Shown here: positions 8,729-18,511 of the stretch, piece after piece
Position numbering within the stretch: position 1 is the stretch's first letter
How the letters are laid out: every line of letters starts with the position of its first letter
Origin: Hyphomicrobium sp.
GTDB lineage: Bacteria; Pseudomonadota; Alphaproteobacteria; Rhizobiales; Hyphomicrobiaceae
Assembly (NCBI GenBank): GCA_030609245.1
Contig: JAUWCP010000002.1
Span: 1-34,591, forward strand
Direction: 5' to 3'
Length of the DNA: 34,591 nt
Position numbers and translations under genes: made by a program
Notes under the pieces: generated by a model
What the model saw: only the letters and a program-made list of their open reading frames with translations
What the model was told of the DNA's origin: nothing
The model's database searches: none

Positions 8729-11700
8729 TATTGGGCAGCCGATATGAAGGGAGCGCGGTTGGCGCGGGCAAGCTCGCCGTGCACCGCATTGCGCCGCGGC
8801 GTCCAAAGTCCGCGCGCAATGGCGTCTTCCAATCTTACCGCCATCGCTTGAACCGCCAGCGGGTTGGCCTGTGTCAAGGCGTCCAGAACCGTTTCATCAG
8901 CAATCAGGGCTTCATGAACCGCATCGAACAGGTGGCCAGGAACGGCCGCTGCGGTGGCTGCAAAAGCATATAGGGCATCGACGCCTTGCGCCATTTCTGC
9001 GACGCCGCGGTGGCCGTGGCTCAGCATACCTTTGATCCAGCGCGGATTGGTCAGGCGTCCGCGCACGATGCGGGTAATTTCTTCGGGTACGGTGCGTGCG
9101 ACGGGCGCGTCGGGACGGCTGGTATCGAGGTGATAGAGCGCCGGCGTCTTGCCCAAGAGGTTAGCCGCCGCTGCGAAACCACCGACAAAATCGGCCACGC
9201 CATCGCCGTCCAAGAGGTCGCGCTCTCTGTCATCTTGAGGATGCACCAGTGCATCTGCGCCCGCCACGCGCGCCTTGAATTCATGCGCGGCCGATATGCC
9301 AGACTCATCGCGGCCGTATGCATGAGATGCGGAGCTGAGGTAGGCGGCCCCGAGATCGGCTCGGGTGGCCCAGGTGGAATCGAGGACGACGTCGGTGGTT
9401 CCAGCACCATAGGTTCCCGGCGCGCCGCCAAACGTCCGCGCGAGACTGTCGCCTCTCCGGCGCGCCGCGGCCAAAGGATTCCACGCGTCGTCCTCATCGC
9501 GCTCGGCGACCAGCCTCACGGCCACGTCGAAGAGTGCGATCTGCGCAGGGAAAATGTCGCGGAAAAGTCCCGAGATCCTCAGCGTCACGTCGATGCGCGG
9601 TTGATCGAGTTTGGCAAGCGGTAGCACCTCGACGCCGGTGACGCGATTAGTGGACATGTCCCATATGGGTCTCACGCCGAGATAGGCGAATGCCTGTGCA
9701 AGATCATCGCCGCCTGTTCGCAGCGAGGCAGACGCCCAAAGATCGAGGACGAGCGCCTGGGGATGCTCGCCGTACTCCTGAAGGTGGCGCCGCACGACCT
9801 CTGCGGCCGCGCGGGCGCCGATGGTTGCGGCCGTGCGTGTCGGTATCGCGCGCGGATCAATGGTCGTCAGATTGCGCCCCGTCGGCAAAACGTCGAGGCG
9901 GCCCCGCGTCGGCGCACCGGCTGGCCCGGGCGCCACGCGGCGCCCATCGAGGGCGGCGAGCAAAGCGGCGCTCTCTCGCGTCGCACAATCAACGAGTAGC
10001 TCTTCGATCTGCACCGCTGACGGGGGCGCGGGCGATCCGTTCAAGCTCCGCATCGTGGCTTCACAAAGCGCCGCACGGCTCTCCGCATCAGGCGCACGTC
10101 CGAACACGTGGAGGCGGTCTCGAATGGCGAGGTCCTTGATGTCACAGAGCTGCGCATCGAGCTTTGCGACGGCGTCTCGCGGTGTGTCGCTTTTGGTAAC
10201 GCCGCAATCATGCGCAAGGCCGGAGCGCCACGCTCGCTCCAGGATCTCAGCTTCGAGTAGTGTGATGCGCCTGCGATCAACGCCGTCGGCCTCGGCGTAC
10301 TCCTCAATTAACCCCTCAAGTTCAGCCATGGGCCCGTGAAGGCCGGCCTCGCACAATGGGGGCGTCAGGTGACCTATGGTGACCGCCGAGATGCGCCGCT
10401 TGGCCTGCACGGCTTCGCCGGGATTGTTGACGATGAAGGGGTAAACCGTCGGAGTGGGACCGAGTAGGGCTTCGGGAAAGCACTCTTGTGACAGTGCCAG
10501 GGCCTTCCCGGGAAGCCACTCGAGCGTGCCGTGCGTGCCGACATGAACGAGCGCGTCGATCTTTTCAGCCTGACGCAGGGACACGTAAAGAGCCGCGTAG
10601 CTGTGCCGCGGCGGGCACGAGGTATCGTGGTAACCCTGCTTACGGTCGCCACGCGCGCCGCGATCGGGTTGCAGAAGGATAGAGATGTTACCCGCTCTCA
10701 GGCACGGGAAACGAAAGTGTCCATCGACGACCGCAGGGTCTGCCTCAGGAGCGCCCCAAGCAGTCTCGATTTCTTGCCCGACACGTGCGGGAAGTGCTGC
10801 GAGCCATACGCGATAGTCTGCGAGTGAGACGGAGAGAACATCGCTCGCCGCCCGATCCGTGAGACGAGCGATGATTTCCTTTGCGGGCCACGTGATCCCG
10901 CCTGTTTCGTAACCGGCGCTGGCGAGTAGGCTCACGATCTCGCGCACGCTTTCCGGTGTATCGAGCCCGCAGGCATATCCCGTGCGCCCACCGCGCGCGG
11001 GATAGTCCGAGATGATGAGCGCCACGTGGCGCTCCTCGCGCGGTTTACGGCCGAGCCGCGCCCATGCGCTGGCAAGCCTTGCAACGAACGATACCCGATC
11101 TTCTGCGCTCTCGTGGATGACTGTCGAATATTGCAGGGCGGGATCGGCCTCAGTCTCGGCCTTAAAGGAGATCGCGCGCGTGAATATGCGGCCATCGAGC
11201 TCCGGCAGCACGACATTCATTGCCAAATCACTTGGCGACAGCCCCCGGGGTGAGGAGAGCCACGCCTCCTGCGGACAGCCGGCCAGAGCAACCTGCAGCA
11301 CCGCACAGTCGGCGCCATCGAGCACGGTTGTGTCGTCGTCGCGCAATGCGGAAAAGGCGGTAGCGTTGAGGATGACCGATGGCCTGGCGCGCGCAATGAG
11401 GTTGGCAACAGGCATACTGGCGGCGGGGTCCTTTAGGCTCGTGACGGCGACCGCAATCGGCGCGATCCCCTCGCTCTCGAGCGCCCGCATCAGTGCGAGG
11501 ATGGGCCCGGTGTCGGCCGCGAGCAAGCTTGCGCGATAGAAAACGATGAGCGCCTTGGGGCGAGCTGAGGCATCGGCGGAAAGGTCATCGAGGGTGCACG
11601 TCGATCCATCTCGGCAAAAGCCGATCGCCGCGCCGAGGCGCGAAGGTTCGCCGATGGGTGAGTCGGCCCCGAGCAGGTTCGCCGCGAGGCGAAGCGCGTT

Positions 11701-12153
11701 ACCAACGTTCTCGGGGCCGCCGTCACGAAAGTACCGGTCGAACGATTCAACGATGGGCCCGGGCGCCGTCGAGAGCGCTTCCAGCCTTGGGTCGGGCCGA
11801 TCGTCGCCCGGAAGAGCCACAAGAAGGATGCCTTTTTGCTTGCACATCTCCGCCAAGCGCTCAAAGCCGTAGCGCCAATAATCGAGGCCGCCGAGGCTGC
11901 GCACGATGACGAGGCGGGCTTGTGCGATAACACTTTCGACATAGAGGTCGACCGACATGGGATGACGAAGCTTCTTGAGGCTCGCGAGCCTTAAGCTTGG
12001 AAGCGCTTCTCGGTCTTGCGTCCAACATGCCGCGAGCGCGGAAAGGTCGCTGTCGCTAAAGGACAGCACGATGACGTCGGCAGGCGTTTGCGCAAGATCG
12101 ACGGCTGCTTCGATCTCGTCCAGTGTTCCGACTTCGGTTGCAAGCAAGTGCAT
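8728..12153 (-). CDS. cobN: cobaltochelatase subunit CobN
   Basis: 1141 aa; MHLLATEVGTLDEIEAA, DKLGCHDTSCPPRHSY-like region (QGYHDTSCPPRHSYAALY), VHVGTHGTLEWLPGKALALS, YGAGTTDVVLDSTW. Confidence 0.95.
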   Translation of the reverse strand: MHLLATEVGTLDEIEAAVDLAQTPADVIVLSFSDSDLSALAACWTQDREALPSLRLASLKKLRHPMSVDLYVESVIAQARLVIVRSLGGLDYWRYGFERLAEMCKQKGILLVALPGDDRPDPRLEALSTAPGPIVESFDRYFRDGGPENVGNALRLAANLLGADSPIGEPSRLGAAIGFCRDGSTCTLDDLSADASARPKALIVFYRASLLAADTGPILALMRALESEGIAPIAVAVTSLKDPAASMPVANLIARARPSVILNATAFSALRDDDTTVLDGADCAVLQVALAGCPQEAWLSSPRGLSPSDLAMNVVLPELDGRIFTRAISFKAETEADPALQYSTVIHESAEDRVSFVARLASAWARLGRKPREERHVALIISDYPARGGRTGYACGLDTPESVREIVSLLASAGYETGGITWPAKEIIARLTDRAASDVLSVSLADYRVWLAALPARVGQEIETAWGAPEADPAVVDGHFRFPCLRAGNISILLQPDRGARGDRKQGYHDTSCPPRHSYAALYVSLRQAEKIDALVHVGTHGTLEWLPGKALALSQECFPEALLGPTPTVYPFIVNNPGEAVQAKRRISAVTIGHLTPPLCEAGLHGPMAELEGLIEEYAEADGVDRRRITLLEAEILERAWRSGLAHDCGVTKSDTPRDAVAKLDAQLCDIKDLAIRDRLHVFGRAPDAESRAALCEATMRSLNGSPAPPSAVQIEELLVDCATRESAALLAALDGRRVAPGPAGAPTRGRLDVLPTGRNLTTIDPRAIPTRTAATIGARAAAEVVRRHLQEYGEHPQALVLDLWASASLRTGGDDLAQAFAYLGVRPIWDMSTNRVTGVEVLPLAKLDQPRIDVTLRISGLFRDIFPAQIALFDVAVRLVAERDEDDAWNPLAAARRRGDSLARTFGGAPGTYGAGTTDVVLDSTWATRADLGAAYLSSASHAYGRDESGISAAHEFKARVAGADALVHPQDDRERDLLDGDGVADFVGGFAAAANLLGKTPALYHLDTSRPDAPVARTVPEEITRIVRGRLTNPRWIKGMLSHGHRGVAEMAQGVDALYAFAATAAAVPGHLFDAVHEALIADETVLDALTQANPLAVQAMAVRLEDAIARGLWTPRRNAVHGELARANRAPFISAAQ

Positions 12154-12161
12154 GCGCTTTA

Positions 12162-13199
12162 CTAGTCACCTGCGATGGAGCGCGAGATAGTCTCGCGATC
12201 GAGGCCCTTCTGGCCAATGACGACGAGGCGTCCGTTCCGTGGCTCATCGGGACGCCAAGAACGGTCGAATTGATGCTGGAGGCGCGCGCCCACTCCTTGG
12301 ATCAGCAGGCGCATTGGCTTGCCCTTGATGTCGGCAAATCCTTTGACCCGCAAAATGTCGTGCGCCTTCGCGGCGCGGGCGATGCGGTCGATAATGTCGT
12401 CGGGACTTTCCACGGAAGGAATCTCGACAATGAAGGTCTCGAAATCGTCGTGGTCGTGCTCAGCCTCATTATCGTGATGCGAGGGCCGAGCGGCCAGATC
12501 TGTTTCTGCGGCAGCGCCAATGCCGAGCAGAATCGTCGGATCCAAGCGTCCGCCTTGTGTTTGGATGACCTTGACCGCGCGTGGGATCGCCTCCTTGATC
12601 TCACCGCTTACGCGTTCGCGTTCGCCCGCGCTCATAATGTCGGTCTTGTTGAGAATAATGAGGTCGGCGCACAGAAGTTGATCTTCGTAAACCTCTTCGA
12701 GCGGGTTGTCGTGGTCTAGGGATTGATCCTCGGCTCGCTGACGGGCGAGAGCGTTTGGGTCATCGACAAAGCGTCCGGCGGCGACAGCCGCGCCGTCAAC
12801 GACGGCGATGACACCGTCGACTGTGACGCGCGAAGCGATTGCCGGCCAATTGAAGGCCTGAATAAGCGGTTTGGGCAGAGCAAGGCCAGACGTCTCGATG
12901 AGGATGTGTTCAGGCGGTGAGTCGAGTGCCAGTAGTGCTTCGAGGGCGGGAACAAAGTCCTCGGCGACGGTGCAGCAGATGCAGCCGTTGGACAATTCGA
13001 CAATGCGCTCGCCAGTGCAACTCTCAACGCCACAGCCTTTCAGGATTTCTCCGTCGATACCCACGTCGCCAAACTCGTTGACGATGACCGCGAGGCGGCG
13101 GTCGCCGGCATTTTCTAGAACGTGCCGCACGAGCGTCGTTTTTCCCGCACCCAGAAAGCCTGTAACTATGCTGCAGGGGACTTTGGCGAGCGTGGTCAT
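12162..13199 (-). CDS. cobW: CobW-type COG0523 GTPase / metallochaperone
   Basis: 345 aa; GFLGAGKTTLVRHVL, NEFGDVGIDGEIL, NGCICCTV (CxCC), NKTD, and a His/Asp-rich segment HHDNEAEHDHDD. Confidence 0.95.
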   Translation of the reverse strand: MTTLAKVPCSIVTGFLGAGKTTLVRHVLENAGDRRLAVIVNEFGDVGIDGEILKGCGVESCTGERIVELSNGCICCTVAEDFVPALEALLALDSPPEHILIETSGLALPKPLIQAFNWPAIASRVTVDGVIAVVDGAAVAAGRFVDDPNALARQRAEDQSLDHDNPLEEVYEDQLLCADLIILNKTDIMSAGERERVSGEIKEAIPRAVKVIQTQGGRLDPTILLGIGAAAETDLAARPSHHDNEAEHDHDDFETFIVEIPSVESPDDIIDRIARAAKAHDILRVKGFADIKGKPMRLLIQGVGARLQHQFDRSWRPDEPRNGRLVVIGQKGLDRETISRSIAGD

Positions 13200-13597
13200 G
13201 CGGTCTCCGTTTCCGGTTGCGTAAAGCCCCGCGGCGGTAGCCGCGCGACAACACCCTTGCGAAAGGTCGGCGGGCGTTCCTTCCAGGGGACGATTCCGTC
13301 CTCGGAGCGCTGATAGGCGAGAGCCGCCTCCACGACCTCGTCAGCGTGCTGCGCGGGGTCGAGGTCGCCAATGATGTAGACCCACTTTTCTTGGGCCGTG
13401 ACGGCGACCGTGCAGGGTCGCTTGCACACCGCCAAGCATTCAACAGGCGTGACTGTGACATCCTCGGCGCCCGCATCCTTCAGACGCGACCTTAGCGCAG
13501 GTACCAGCTCCGCACCCGGCAGGTCGTATGACTCGTCGTCATTCAGGCTGCGCCGGCACGAGACGCATACGAAAATCGTGACACTAAATCCCGTCAT
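13196..13597 (-). CDS. DUF1636-like small cysteine-motif protein (ferredoxin/thioredoxin-like)
   Basis: 133 aa; cysteine pattern VCVSCRRSL...ECLAVCKRPCTVAV, ending in RSEDGIVPWKERPPTFRKGVVARLPP; 4 bp overlap with cobW. Confidence 0.8.
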   Translation of the reverse strand: MTGFSVTIFVCVSCRRSLNDDESYDLPGAELVPALRSRLKDAGAEDVTVTPVECLAVCKRPCTVAVTAQEKWVYIIGDLDPAQHADEVVEAALAYQRSEDGIVPWKERPPTFRKGVVARLPPRGFTQPETETA

Positions 13598-13624
13598 GGG
13601 CGCCTCGCGTCCAAACTGTCGGCG

Positions 13625-14407
13625 CTAGGCGGCTGGGCGAGCGTTGAGATAGCCCAGCTTGTGCCAAAGAAAGCCAACGAAAAAGCCGGTCAGGATCCAA
13701 AGCGTTGCTTGGACAGCGAGCGAGGTTGCCGCGAATTGCGCCGCCAATTCCGCGGGAACCCCACTCTCATGCGACTCTGCGAGATGCGGAGCGCCCCAAA
13801 TATGGGGTGCGAGCACAATCGGTACCGCAAGCAGTCGCAGCCAGTTGTTGTCCGAGCGCAGGAAAAGCCACAAGGCCACGGCAGTACACAAAACAGTGGC
13901 AAGCCACCATTCTTGACGCCCGGGGAGGCCGGCGGCCGCCATGCCTGGCAATTCGGGTGAGAGGCCGACAGCAGGAGCAAGGCCCGCCGCTACGAAGCCT
14001 GCGGCCGCCCAAACCATAGCGCGCTGCTCATTGATCACGTCGCCAGAAAACAGCATGCCGGCGAGAATGATCAGCGCAAAGCCGATAGCAGTGGCAATCG
14101 TTGCGACGCTCGTGAAGACAGTGCGCTCCATTCCATCCTGCGGGGCCCACTCTTCCTTGTTCGACGGAGCGGAATCCTCTTCGCTACGTGCATCACCGTG
14201 TACGAGGATGAGGTGCGGTTGGGCTGGGGCGAAGATACGATCGGCGCCAGCATCAAAAGCAGCGCTGTCCGCCTTTGCCTCCTCAGCGTTCTCGAACACT
14301 TCAGCTGCGAGAATTATGGGCGTGGTGGTGAAGGATTGCAGGGCTGATACCGCGAGCCCAGCACAAAGCCCGGCCAACAGGCCGACGGCCAAAACGCGGG
14401 TGATCAT
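13625..14407 (-). CDS. cbtA: CbtA-family cobalt transporter subunit
   Basis: 260 aa with several hydrophobic segments; MITRVLAVGLLAGLCAGLAVSALQSFTTTPIILAAEVFE... and GLSPELPGMAAAGLPGRQEWWLATVLCTA. Confidence 0.88.
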   Translation of the reverse strand: MITRVLAVGLLAGLCAGLAVSALQSFTTTPIILAAEVFENAEEAKADSAAFDAGADRIFAPAQPHLILVHGDARSEEDSAPSNKEEWAPQDGMERTVFTSVATIATAIGFALIILAGMLFSGDVINEQRAMVWAAAGFVAAGLAPAVGLSPELPGMAAAGLPGRQEWWLATVLCTAVALWLFLRSDNNWLRLLAVPIVLAPHIWGAPHLAESHESGVPAELAAQFAATSLAVQATLWILTGFFVGFLWHKLGYLNARPAA

Positions 14408-14417
14408 GATCTATCCC

Positions 14418-14603
14418 TCAGTGGCAGGGAAAGCTGAGCGCGTGGCGCGTGTCATGCGCCGCGTTGTGGATTGTGGTCGGGTGCGCAAAACCCGTCGTAA
14501 AGACGAGCCCAACCCCAAAAACGAATGCGACGGTCGCGGCAATGAGCGCGCCGGACCGTTCGCTGCCACTGACGACAGGTATCGTATCAACTTGAGTGTT
14601 CAA
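14418..14603 (-). CDS. cbtB: CbtB-family cobalt transporter subunit
   Basis: 61 aa, one TM segment, C-terminal H-x-x-x-D-x-R-H...FPCH signature (HNAAHDTRHALSFPCH). TTG start preceded by GAGGAGGC. Confidence 0.88.
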   Translation of the reverse strand: MNTQVDTIPVVSGSERSGALIAATVAFVFGVGLVFTTGFAHPTTIHNAAHDTRHALSFPCH

Positions 14604-14651
14604 TTAAGCCTCCTCGGCCACCCCTCCGGGGCCATGTGAGCTGCTACGACG

Positions 14652-14826
14652 ACGGCAGGTCTCCTGACTCTCGGTTCACCGCCTCAGGCCACCTTCCCGG
14701 ATACCCAGTGGTACTTTGGCCTTCGGCTCGCCGACTACAGTTGCGGGGGCAGTTGCGGATTGGGGCTCCAAGGCCTACCGCATTCCCTTTCAATCCCCTT
14801 GCGGGGAACCGTCCAGGGCTTGATAA
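14652..14826 (-). promoter_or_regulatory. cobalamin (B12) riboswitch upstream of cbtB and the minus-strand cob operon
   Basis: Minus strand shows canonical blocks in order: GGTTCCCC...AAAGGGAATGCGGT, CTGCCCCCGCAACTGTAGTCGG, CCACTGG...CGGGAAGG, AGTCAGGAGACCTGCC. Ends ~50 nt before the cbtB start. Boundaries approximate. Confidence 0.95.
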
Positions 14827-14864
14827 AGGTTCAGTCCAAGGTTCGTCAAACGAAATTGCAGCTC

Positions 14865-15389
14865 ATGTCCGCAGGCCACCTGCCCCGATTGACCCTTGTT
14901 CTCGGCGGTGCGCGGTCGGGCAAGAGTCGGTATGCTGAAGAGATCCTGACAAAAGCTCCTGATCCATGGATCTATCTCGCGACCGCCCAGGCCTTGGACA
15001 GCGAAATGGAGGCGCGCGTTGCCGATCACAAGAAACGGCGGGGGGAGCAATGGCGAACGGTCGAGACTCCGCTCGACCTGCCTGAAGCGATCGTAAAACA
15101 TGGCGCAGGTGCGCAACCTCTTCTGATCGATTGTTTAACGTTGTGGCTGAGCAACGTTTTACTCGCGACGAGGGATATCGCTGCGGAAAGCGATCGCCTG
15201 GTTGCCGCCCTTGGCGAGGTCGATGGGCCGATTGTTGTTGTTTCGAATGAGGTCGGTTGGGGTATTGTGTCCGATAACAAACTCGCACGTGCATTTCGCG
15301 ACGCCCAGGGTCAGCTCAACCAGCGCGTCGCCGCAATTGCCGACCATGTCGTCTTGGTGGCCGCGGGTATTCCTCTGACGCTGAAATAG
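14865..15389 (+). CDS. cobP: adenosylcobinamide kinase / adenosylcobinamide-phosphate guanylyltransferase
   Basis: LTLVLGGARSGKSRYAEEIL, DCLTLWLSNVL, VVSNEVGWGIV. Start moved from 14760 to MSAGHLPRL at 14865, because the upstream part lies over the riboswitch. Confidence 0.93.
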   Translation: MSAGHLPRLTLVLGGARSGKSRYAEEILTKAPDPWIYLATAQALDSEMEARVADHKKRRGEQWRTVETPLDLPEAIVKHGAGAQPLLIDCLTLWLSNVLLATRDIAAESDRLVAALGEVDGPIVVVSNEVGWGIVSDNKLARAFRDAQGQLNQRVAAIADHVVLVAAGIPLTLK

Positions 15390-15413
15390 CAATTTGTAAT
15401 GAGGCACAAGGTA

Positions 15414-16025
15414 ATGGCTGACGAGACAGAAGGCGTTGACCGCCACAAAGCCAAGATGGCAAATCGTAAAGCCGTCCAGGACGCGGAGGTCGCGTCCAAG
15501 ACGATCGAAAAAGGCTTGCTGATCGTTCACACAGGCAAAGGCAAAGGCAAGTCGACTGCTGCGTTTGGACTTCTTCTGCGGGCGCTGGGTCGCGGCTTTC
15601 GCGCCGGCGTGGTGCAATTCGGAAAGGGCGCCTGGGAGACGGGCGAGCGCAAAGCAATCGAGCGGTTTCCCGATCAGGTCGTTTGGTACGCGCTTGGTGA
15701 AGGGTTCACGTGGGAAACACAGGATCGCGAACGCGACGTGGCGGCTGCCGAGCGCGCATGGGCGAAGACCAAGGAGTTGATGGCCGATCCCTCGATTCGC
15801 CTTCTGATCCTCGACGAGCTCAACATTGCACTGCGTTACGGTCACCTCGATCTGAATGAGGTCGTGGCAGGGCTTTCGGCACGGCGACCGGATCTGCACA
15901 TTGTCGTCACGGGACGTAACGCGAAGCCGGAACTCATTGAAGCCGCAGATCTCGTGACCGAGATGGGGCTTGTGAAGCATCACTTTTCGGCAGGCGTAAA
16001 GGCACAAGAGGGCATCGAGTTCTGA
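15414..16025 (+). CDS. cobO: cob(I)yrinic acid a,c-diamide adenosyltransferase
   Basis: [46 protein letters not shown]. Start 15399 or 15414; AAGGT precedes the latter. Confidence 0.94.
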   Translation: MADETEGVDRHKAKMANRKAVQDAEVASKTIEKGLLIVHTGKGKGKSTAAFGLLLRALGRGFRAGVVQFGKGAWETGERKAIERFPDQVVWYALGEGFTWETQDRERDVAAAERAWAKTKELMADPSIRLLILDELNIALRYGHLDLNEVVAGLSARRPDLHIVVTGRNAKPELIEAADLVTEMGLVKHHFSAGVKAQEGIEF

Positions 16026-17506
16026 TGCCGGCAAAAGCCATCATGTTTCAGGGCACGGGCTCTGACGTCGGCAAGTCGTTAGTCGTTGTTGGCCTCGCAC
16101 GCCACTTCAAGAACCAAGGTTTTCGCGTACGGCCCTTCAAACCGCAGAATATGTCGAACAACGCTGCCGTAACAGCAGAAGGAGGCGAGATCGGACGCGC
16201 GCAAGCGCTGCAGGCCCGCGCCGCCGGCGAGGCACCAAGCGTGCACATGAACCCTGTGCTTTTAAAGCCGCAAAGCGAGATCGGTGCGCAGGTCGTGGTG
16301 CAAGGCCGAGTACTCGGAAACGCGAAGGCAGACGAATACCAGTCCTTGAAACCGCAGCTCATGGATGCCGTGTTGGACAGCTTCGGCCGTGTGTGTGCCG
16401 AGACAGATATTGTGCTGATAGAGGGGGCGGGCTCGGCGTCAGAGGTCAATCTGCGGACGGGCGATATTGCCAATATGGGCTTTGCCCGCGCCGCCGACGT
16501 TCCCGTCGTGCTCATCGGCGACATCGACCGCGGCGGGGTCATTGCAAGCCTTGTTGGGACGCAGGCCGTACTACCTAAGGACGATGCGGAAATGATCCGG
16601 GCCTTCATCGTCAACAAGTTTCGCGGCGATCCTTCACTCTTTGATGATGGCATGGCGCATGTTTCCGAGCTGACCGGCTGGCGGGGCCTGGGGCTCGTTC
16701 CCTTCTTCGAAGGAGCCGATCGTCTGCCGGCTGAGGACGTTTTGGGCCTCGACAAGGGGCGCTACGCCCAACCAACGGCGAAAGTTCGCGTCGCCGTTCT
16801 GGCGTATCCGCGCATCTCGAATTTCGATGACTTCGATCCACTGCAGCTCGAGCCTGGCGTGGACCTCGTGTTTGTGAAGCCTGGCTCCCCAATTCCCGCC
16901 GACGTGGCGCTGGTTATCCTTCCCGGATCCAAAGCGACGATCGCCGATCTGGCAGCGCTTCGCTCGGCGGGTTGGGACATCGATTTGAAAGCTCATTTGC
17001 GTCGTGGCGGGCACGTTCTCGGCATATGCGGAGGTTATCAAATGCTCGGCCGGACGATCGCGGATCCTCACGGCATCGAAGGTGTGGCTGCAAGCACGAA
17101 GGGACTGGGATTTTTAGACATTGAAACGCAACTCTCGACGGAAAAGCTTCTGGTTGAGGTTTCCGGCGAGAACGCTGCTGCGGGCATACCTTTCAAGGGA
17201 TATGAAATGCACGTCGGCCGAAGCACGGGTCCCGATTGTCAGCGGCCTGTCCTCAATTTTGCCGACGGCCGCGTCGATGGCGCGGCGAGTGCGGACGGGC
17301 GTGTCATTGGTTGCCATGTGCATGGGCTGTTTTCTGACGACGGCCAGCGCAGCTATTGGATGAAGCGCATTGGCGCCGGCAGCGCCACCGTCGCATACGA
17401 GAACGAGATCGAGTCGACGCTTGATGCGCTTGGTCAGCACATGGGCCGGCACATCGATTGCGATAGTCTCTTAGCGATTGCGCGTGAGCCGCGGCTTAAA
17501 AGATAA
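16025..17506 (+). CDS. cobQ: cobyric acid synthase
   Basis: 493 aa; [58 protein letters not shown]. Confidence 0.96.
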   Translation: MPAKAIMFQGTGSDVGKSLVVVGLARHFKNQGFRVRPFKPQNMSNNAAVTAEGGEIGRAQALQARAAGEAPSVHMNPVLLKPQSEIGAQVVVQGRVLGNAKADEYQSLKPQLMDAVLDSFGRVCAETDIVLIEGAGSASEVNLRTGDIANMGFARAADVPVVLIGDIDRGGVIASLVGTQAVLPKDDAEMIRAFIVNKFRGDPSLFDDGMAHVSELTGWRGLGLVPFFEGADRLPAEDVLGLDKGRYAQPTAKVRVAVLAYPRISNFDDFDPLQLEPGVDLVFVKPGSPIPADVALVILPGSKATIADLAALRSAGWDIDLKAHLRRGGHVLGICGGYQMLGRTIADPHGIEGVAASTKGLGFLDIETQLSTEKLLVEVSGENAAAGIPFKGYEMHVGRSTGPDCQRPVLNFADGRVDGAASADGRVIGCHVHGLFSDDGQRSYWMKRIGAGSATVAYENEIESTLDALGQHMGRHIDCDSLLAIAREPRLKR

Positions 17507-18470
17507 GGATAGCTGCGGCAAGGAGCGCCACGACCGTGGTTTGTATAGTGCACGCTGTTCGATAGAGTTTGAGCGCTCGGCGGATGTCATCAGGGCCGGT
17601 GTCGGCGCGGCCGTTCCCCATCCAATGATCTTCCACCAATTTTCCATCATAGACGCGCGGGCCGGCGAGCCTCAGGCCGAGCGCACCTGCCATGGCCGCT
17701 TCGGGCCAACCAGCATTCGGCGAGCGATGACGGCGCGCATCGCGAAGGACGGCTTTTGCGGCGCCACGGCCCGTCGCAGTAGAGGACATGGACCCGGCGG
17801 CAACGAGCCACAGCGCCGAGAGCCGGGAGGCAGGAAGATTGACGAGGTCATCGAGCCGTGCGGCGGCCCACCCGAAAGCAAGATGGCGGCGGCTCCTATG
17901 GCCGATCATGCTGTCGGCGGTATTGATCGTCTTATAGAGCGCAGCACCGGGGAGCCCGGCAACGACCAACCAAAAGACCGGAGCGACGACGCCATCGGAT
18001 AGATTCTCGGCAAGGCCTTCGATCGCAGCTCGGCTGACGTCAGCCTTGTCCAACGACTTCGGGTCACGGCCGACGATCTTCGCCACCGCAATGCGTGCGC
18101 TCCCAAGGTCTCGATGTTCGAGGGCGTCAGCAACGGCGCCAACGTGTGCATAGAGGCTACGCTGGGCTATTAATGAGCTTGCCGCGAACGCCAGTAGAAG
18201 AAGGTCCAGGGGCGCTGGCAGAATGCGATGAGCCAGGAAGGTCAAGGCAATGCTTGCGAGCGCCGTTACCGCGAGGCACGCGGCGATCGTAGCGGCCCCG
18301 TTAATGCACCTGCGCCGGACTGAAAGCTCCTCATCGTTCCAAGCCTGATCACACCATGCTATCAGCCTGCCGATCCAACTCACCGGATGTCCGATGGCGC
18401 GATACAGCCAATGCGGATATCCAAACACGGATTCAAAGGCCAATGCGATTAATGCGAGTAAGGCGAACAT
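17496..18470 (-). CDS. cobD: adenosylcobinamide-phosphate synthase (CbiB/CobD)
   Basis: 324 aa membrane protein; [58 protein letters not shown]. Confidence 0.94.
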   Translation of the reverse strand: MFALLALIALAFESVFGYPHWLYRAIGHPVSWIGRLIAWCDQAWNDEELSVRRRCINGAATIAACLAVTALASIALTFLAHRILPAPLDLLLLAFAASSLIAQRSLYAHVGAVADALEHRDLGSARIAVAKIVGRDPKSLDKADVSRAAIEGLAENLSDGVVAPVFWLVVAGLPGAALYKTINTADSMIGHRSRRHLAFGWAAARLDDLVNLPASRLSALWLVAAGSMSSTATGRGAAKAVLRDARRHRSPNAGWPEAAMAGALGLRLAGPRVYDGKLVEDHWMGNGRADTGPDDIRRALKLYRTACTIQTTVVALLAAAILIF

Positions 18471-18511
18471 GACCTCTCGATTCGGGCCGCGGCAGGAGGG
18501 ACGGTGCTAGC

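Noticed and set aside
8986-9624. 212 aa plus-strand ORF antisense to cobN
   Set aside because: Fully inside cobN, no recognisable domain.
14760-14864. N-terminal extension of the cobP ORF
   Set aside because: Overlaps the riboswitch-complementary DNA and lacks homology-like sequence; the conserved N-terminus starts at 14865.
15530-15556. Short GGCAAA tandem repeat
   Set aside because: It encodes the expected GKGKGKST P-loop of CobO, so it is coding rather than a repeat element.
15159-16034. 291 aa minus-strand ORF over cobP/cobO
   Set aside because: Shadow of two well-supported genes; no domain recognised.
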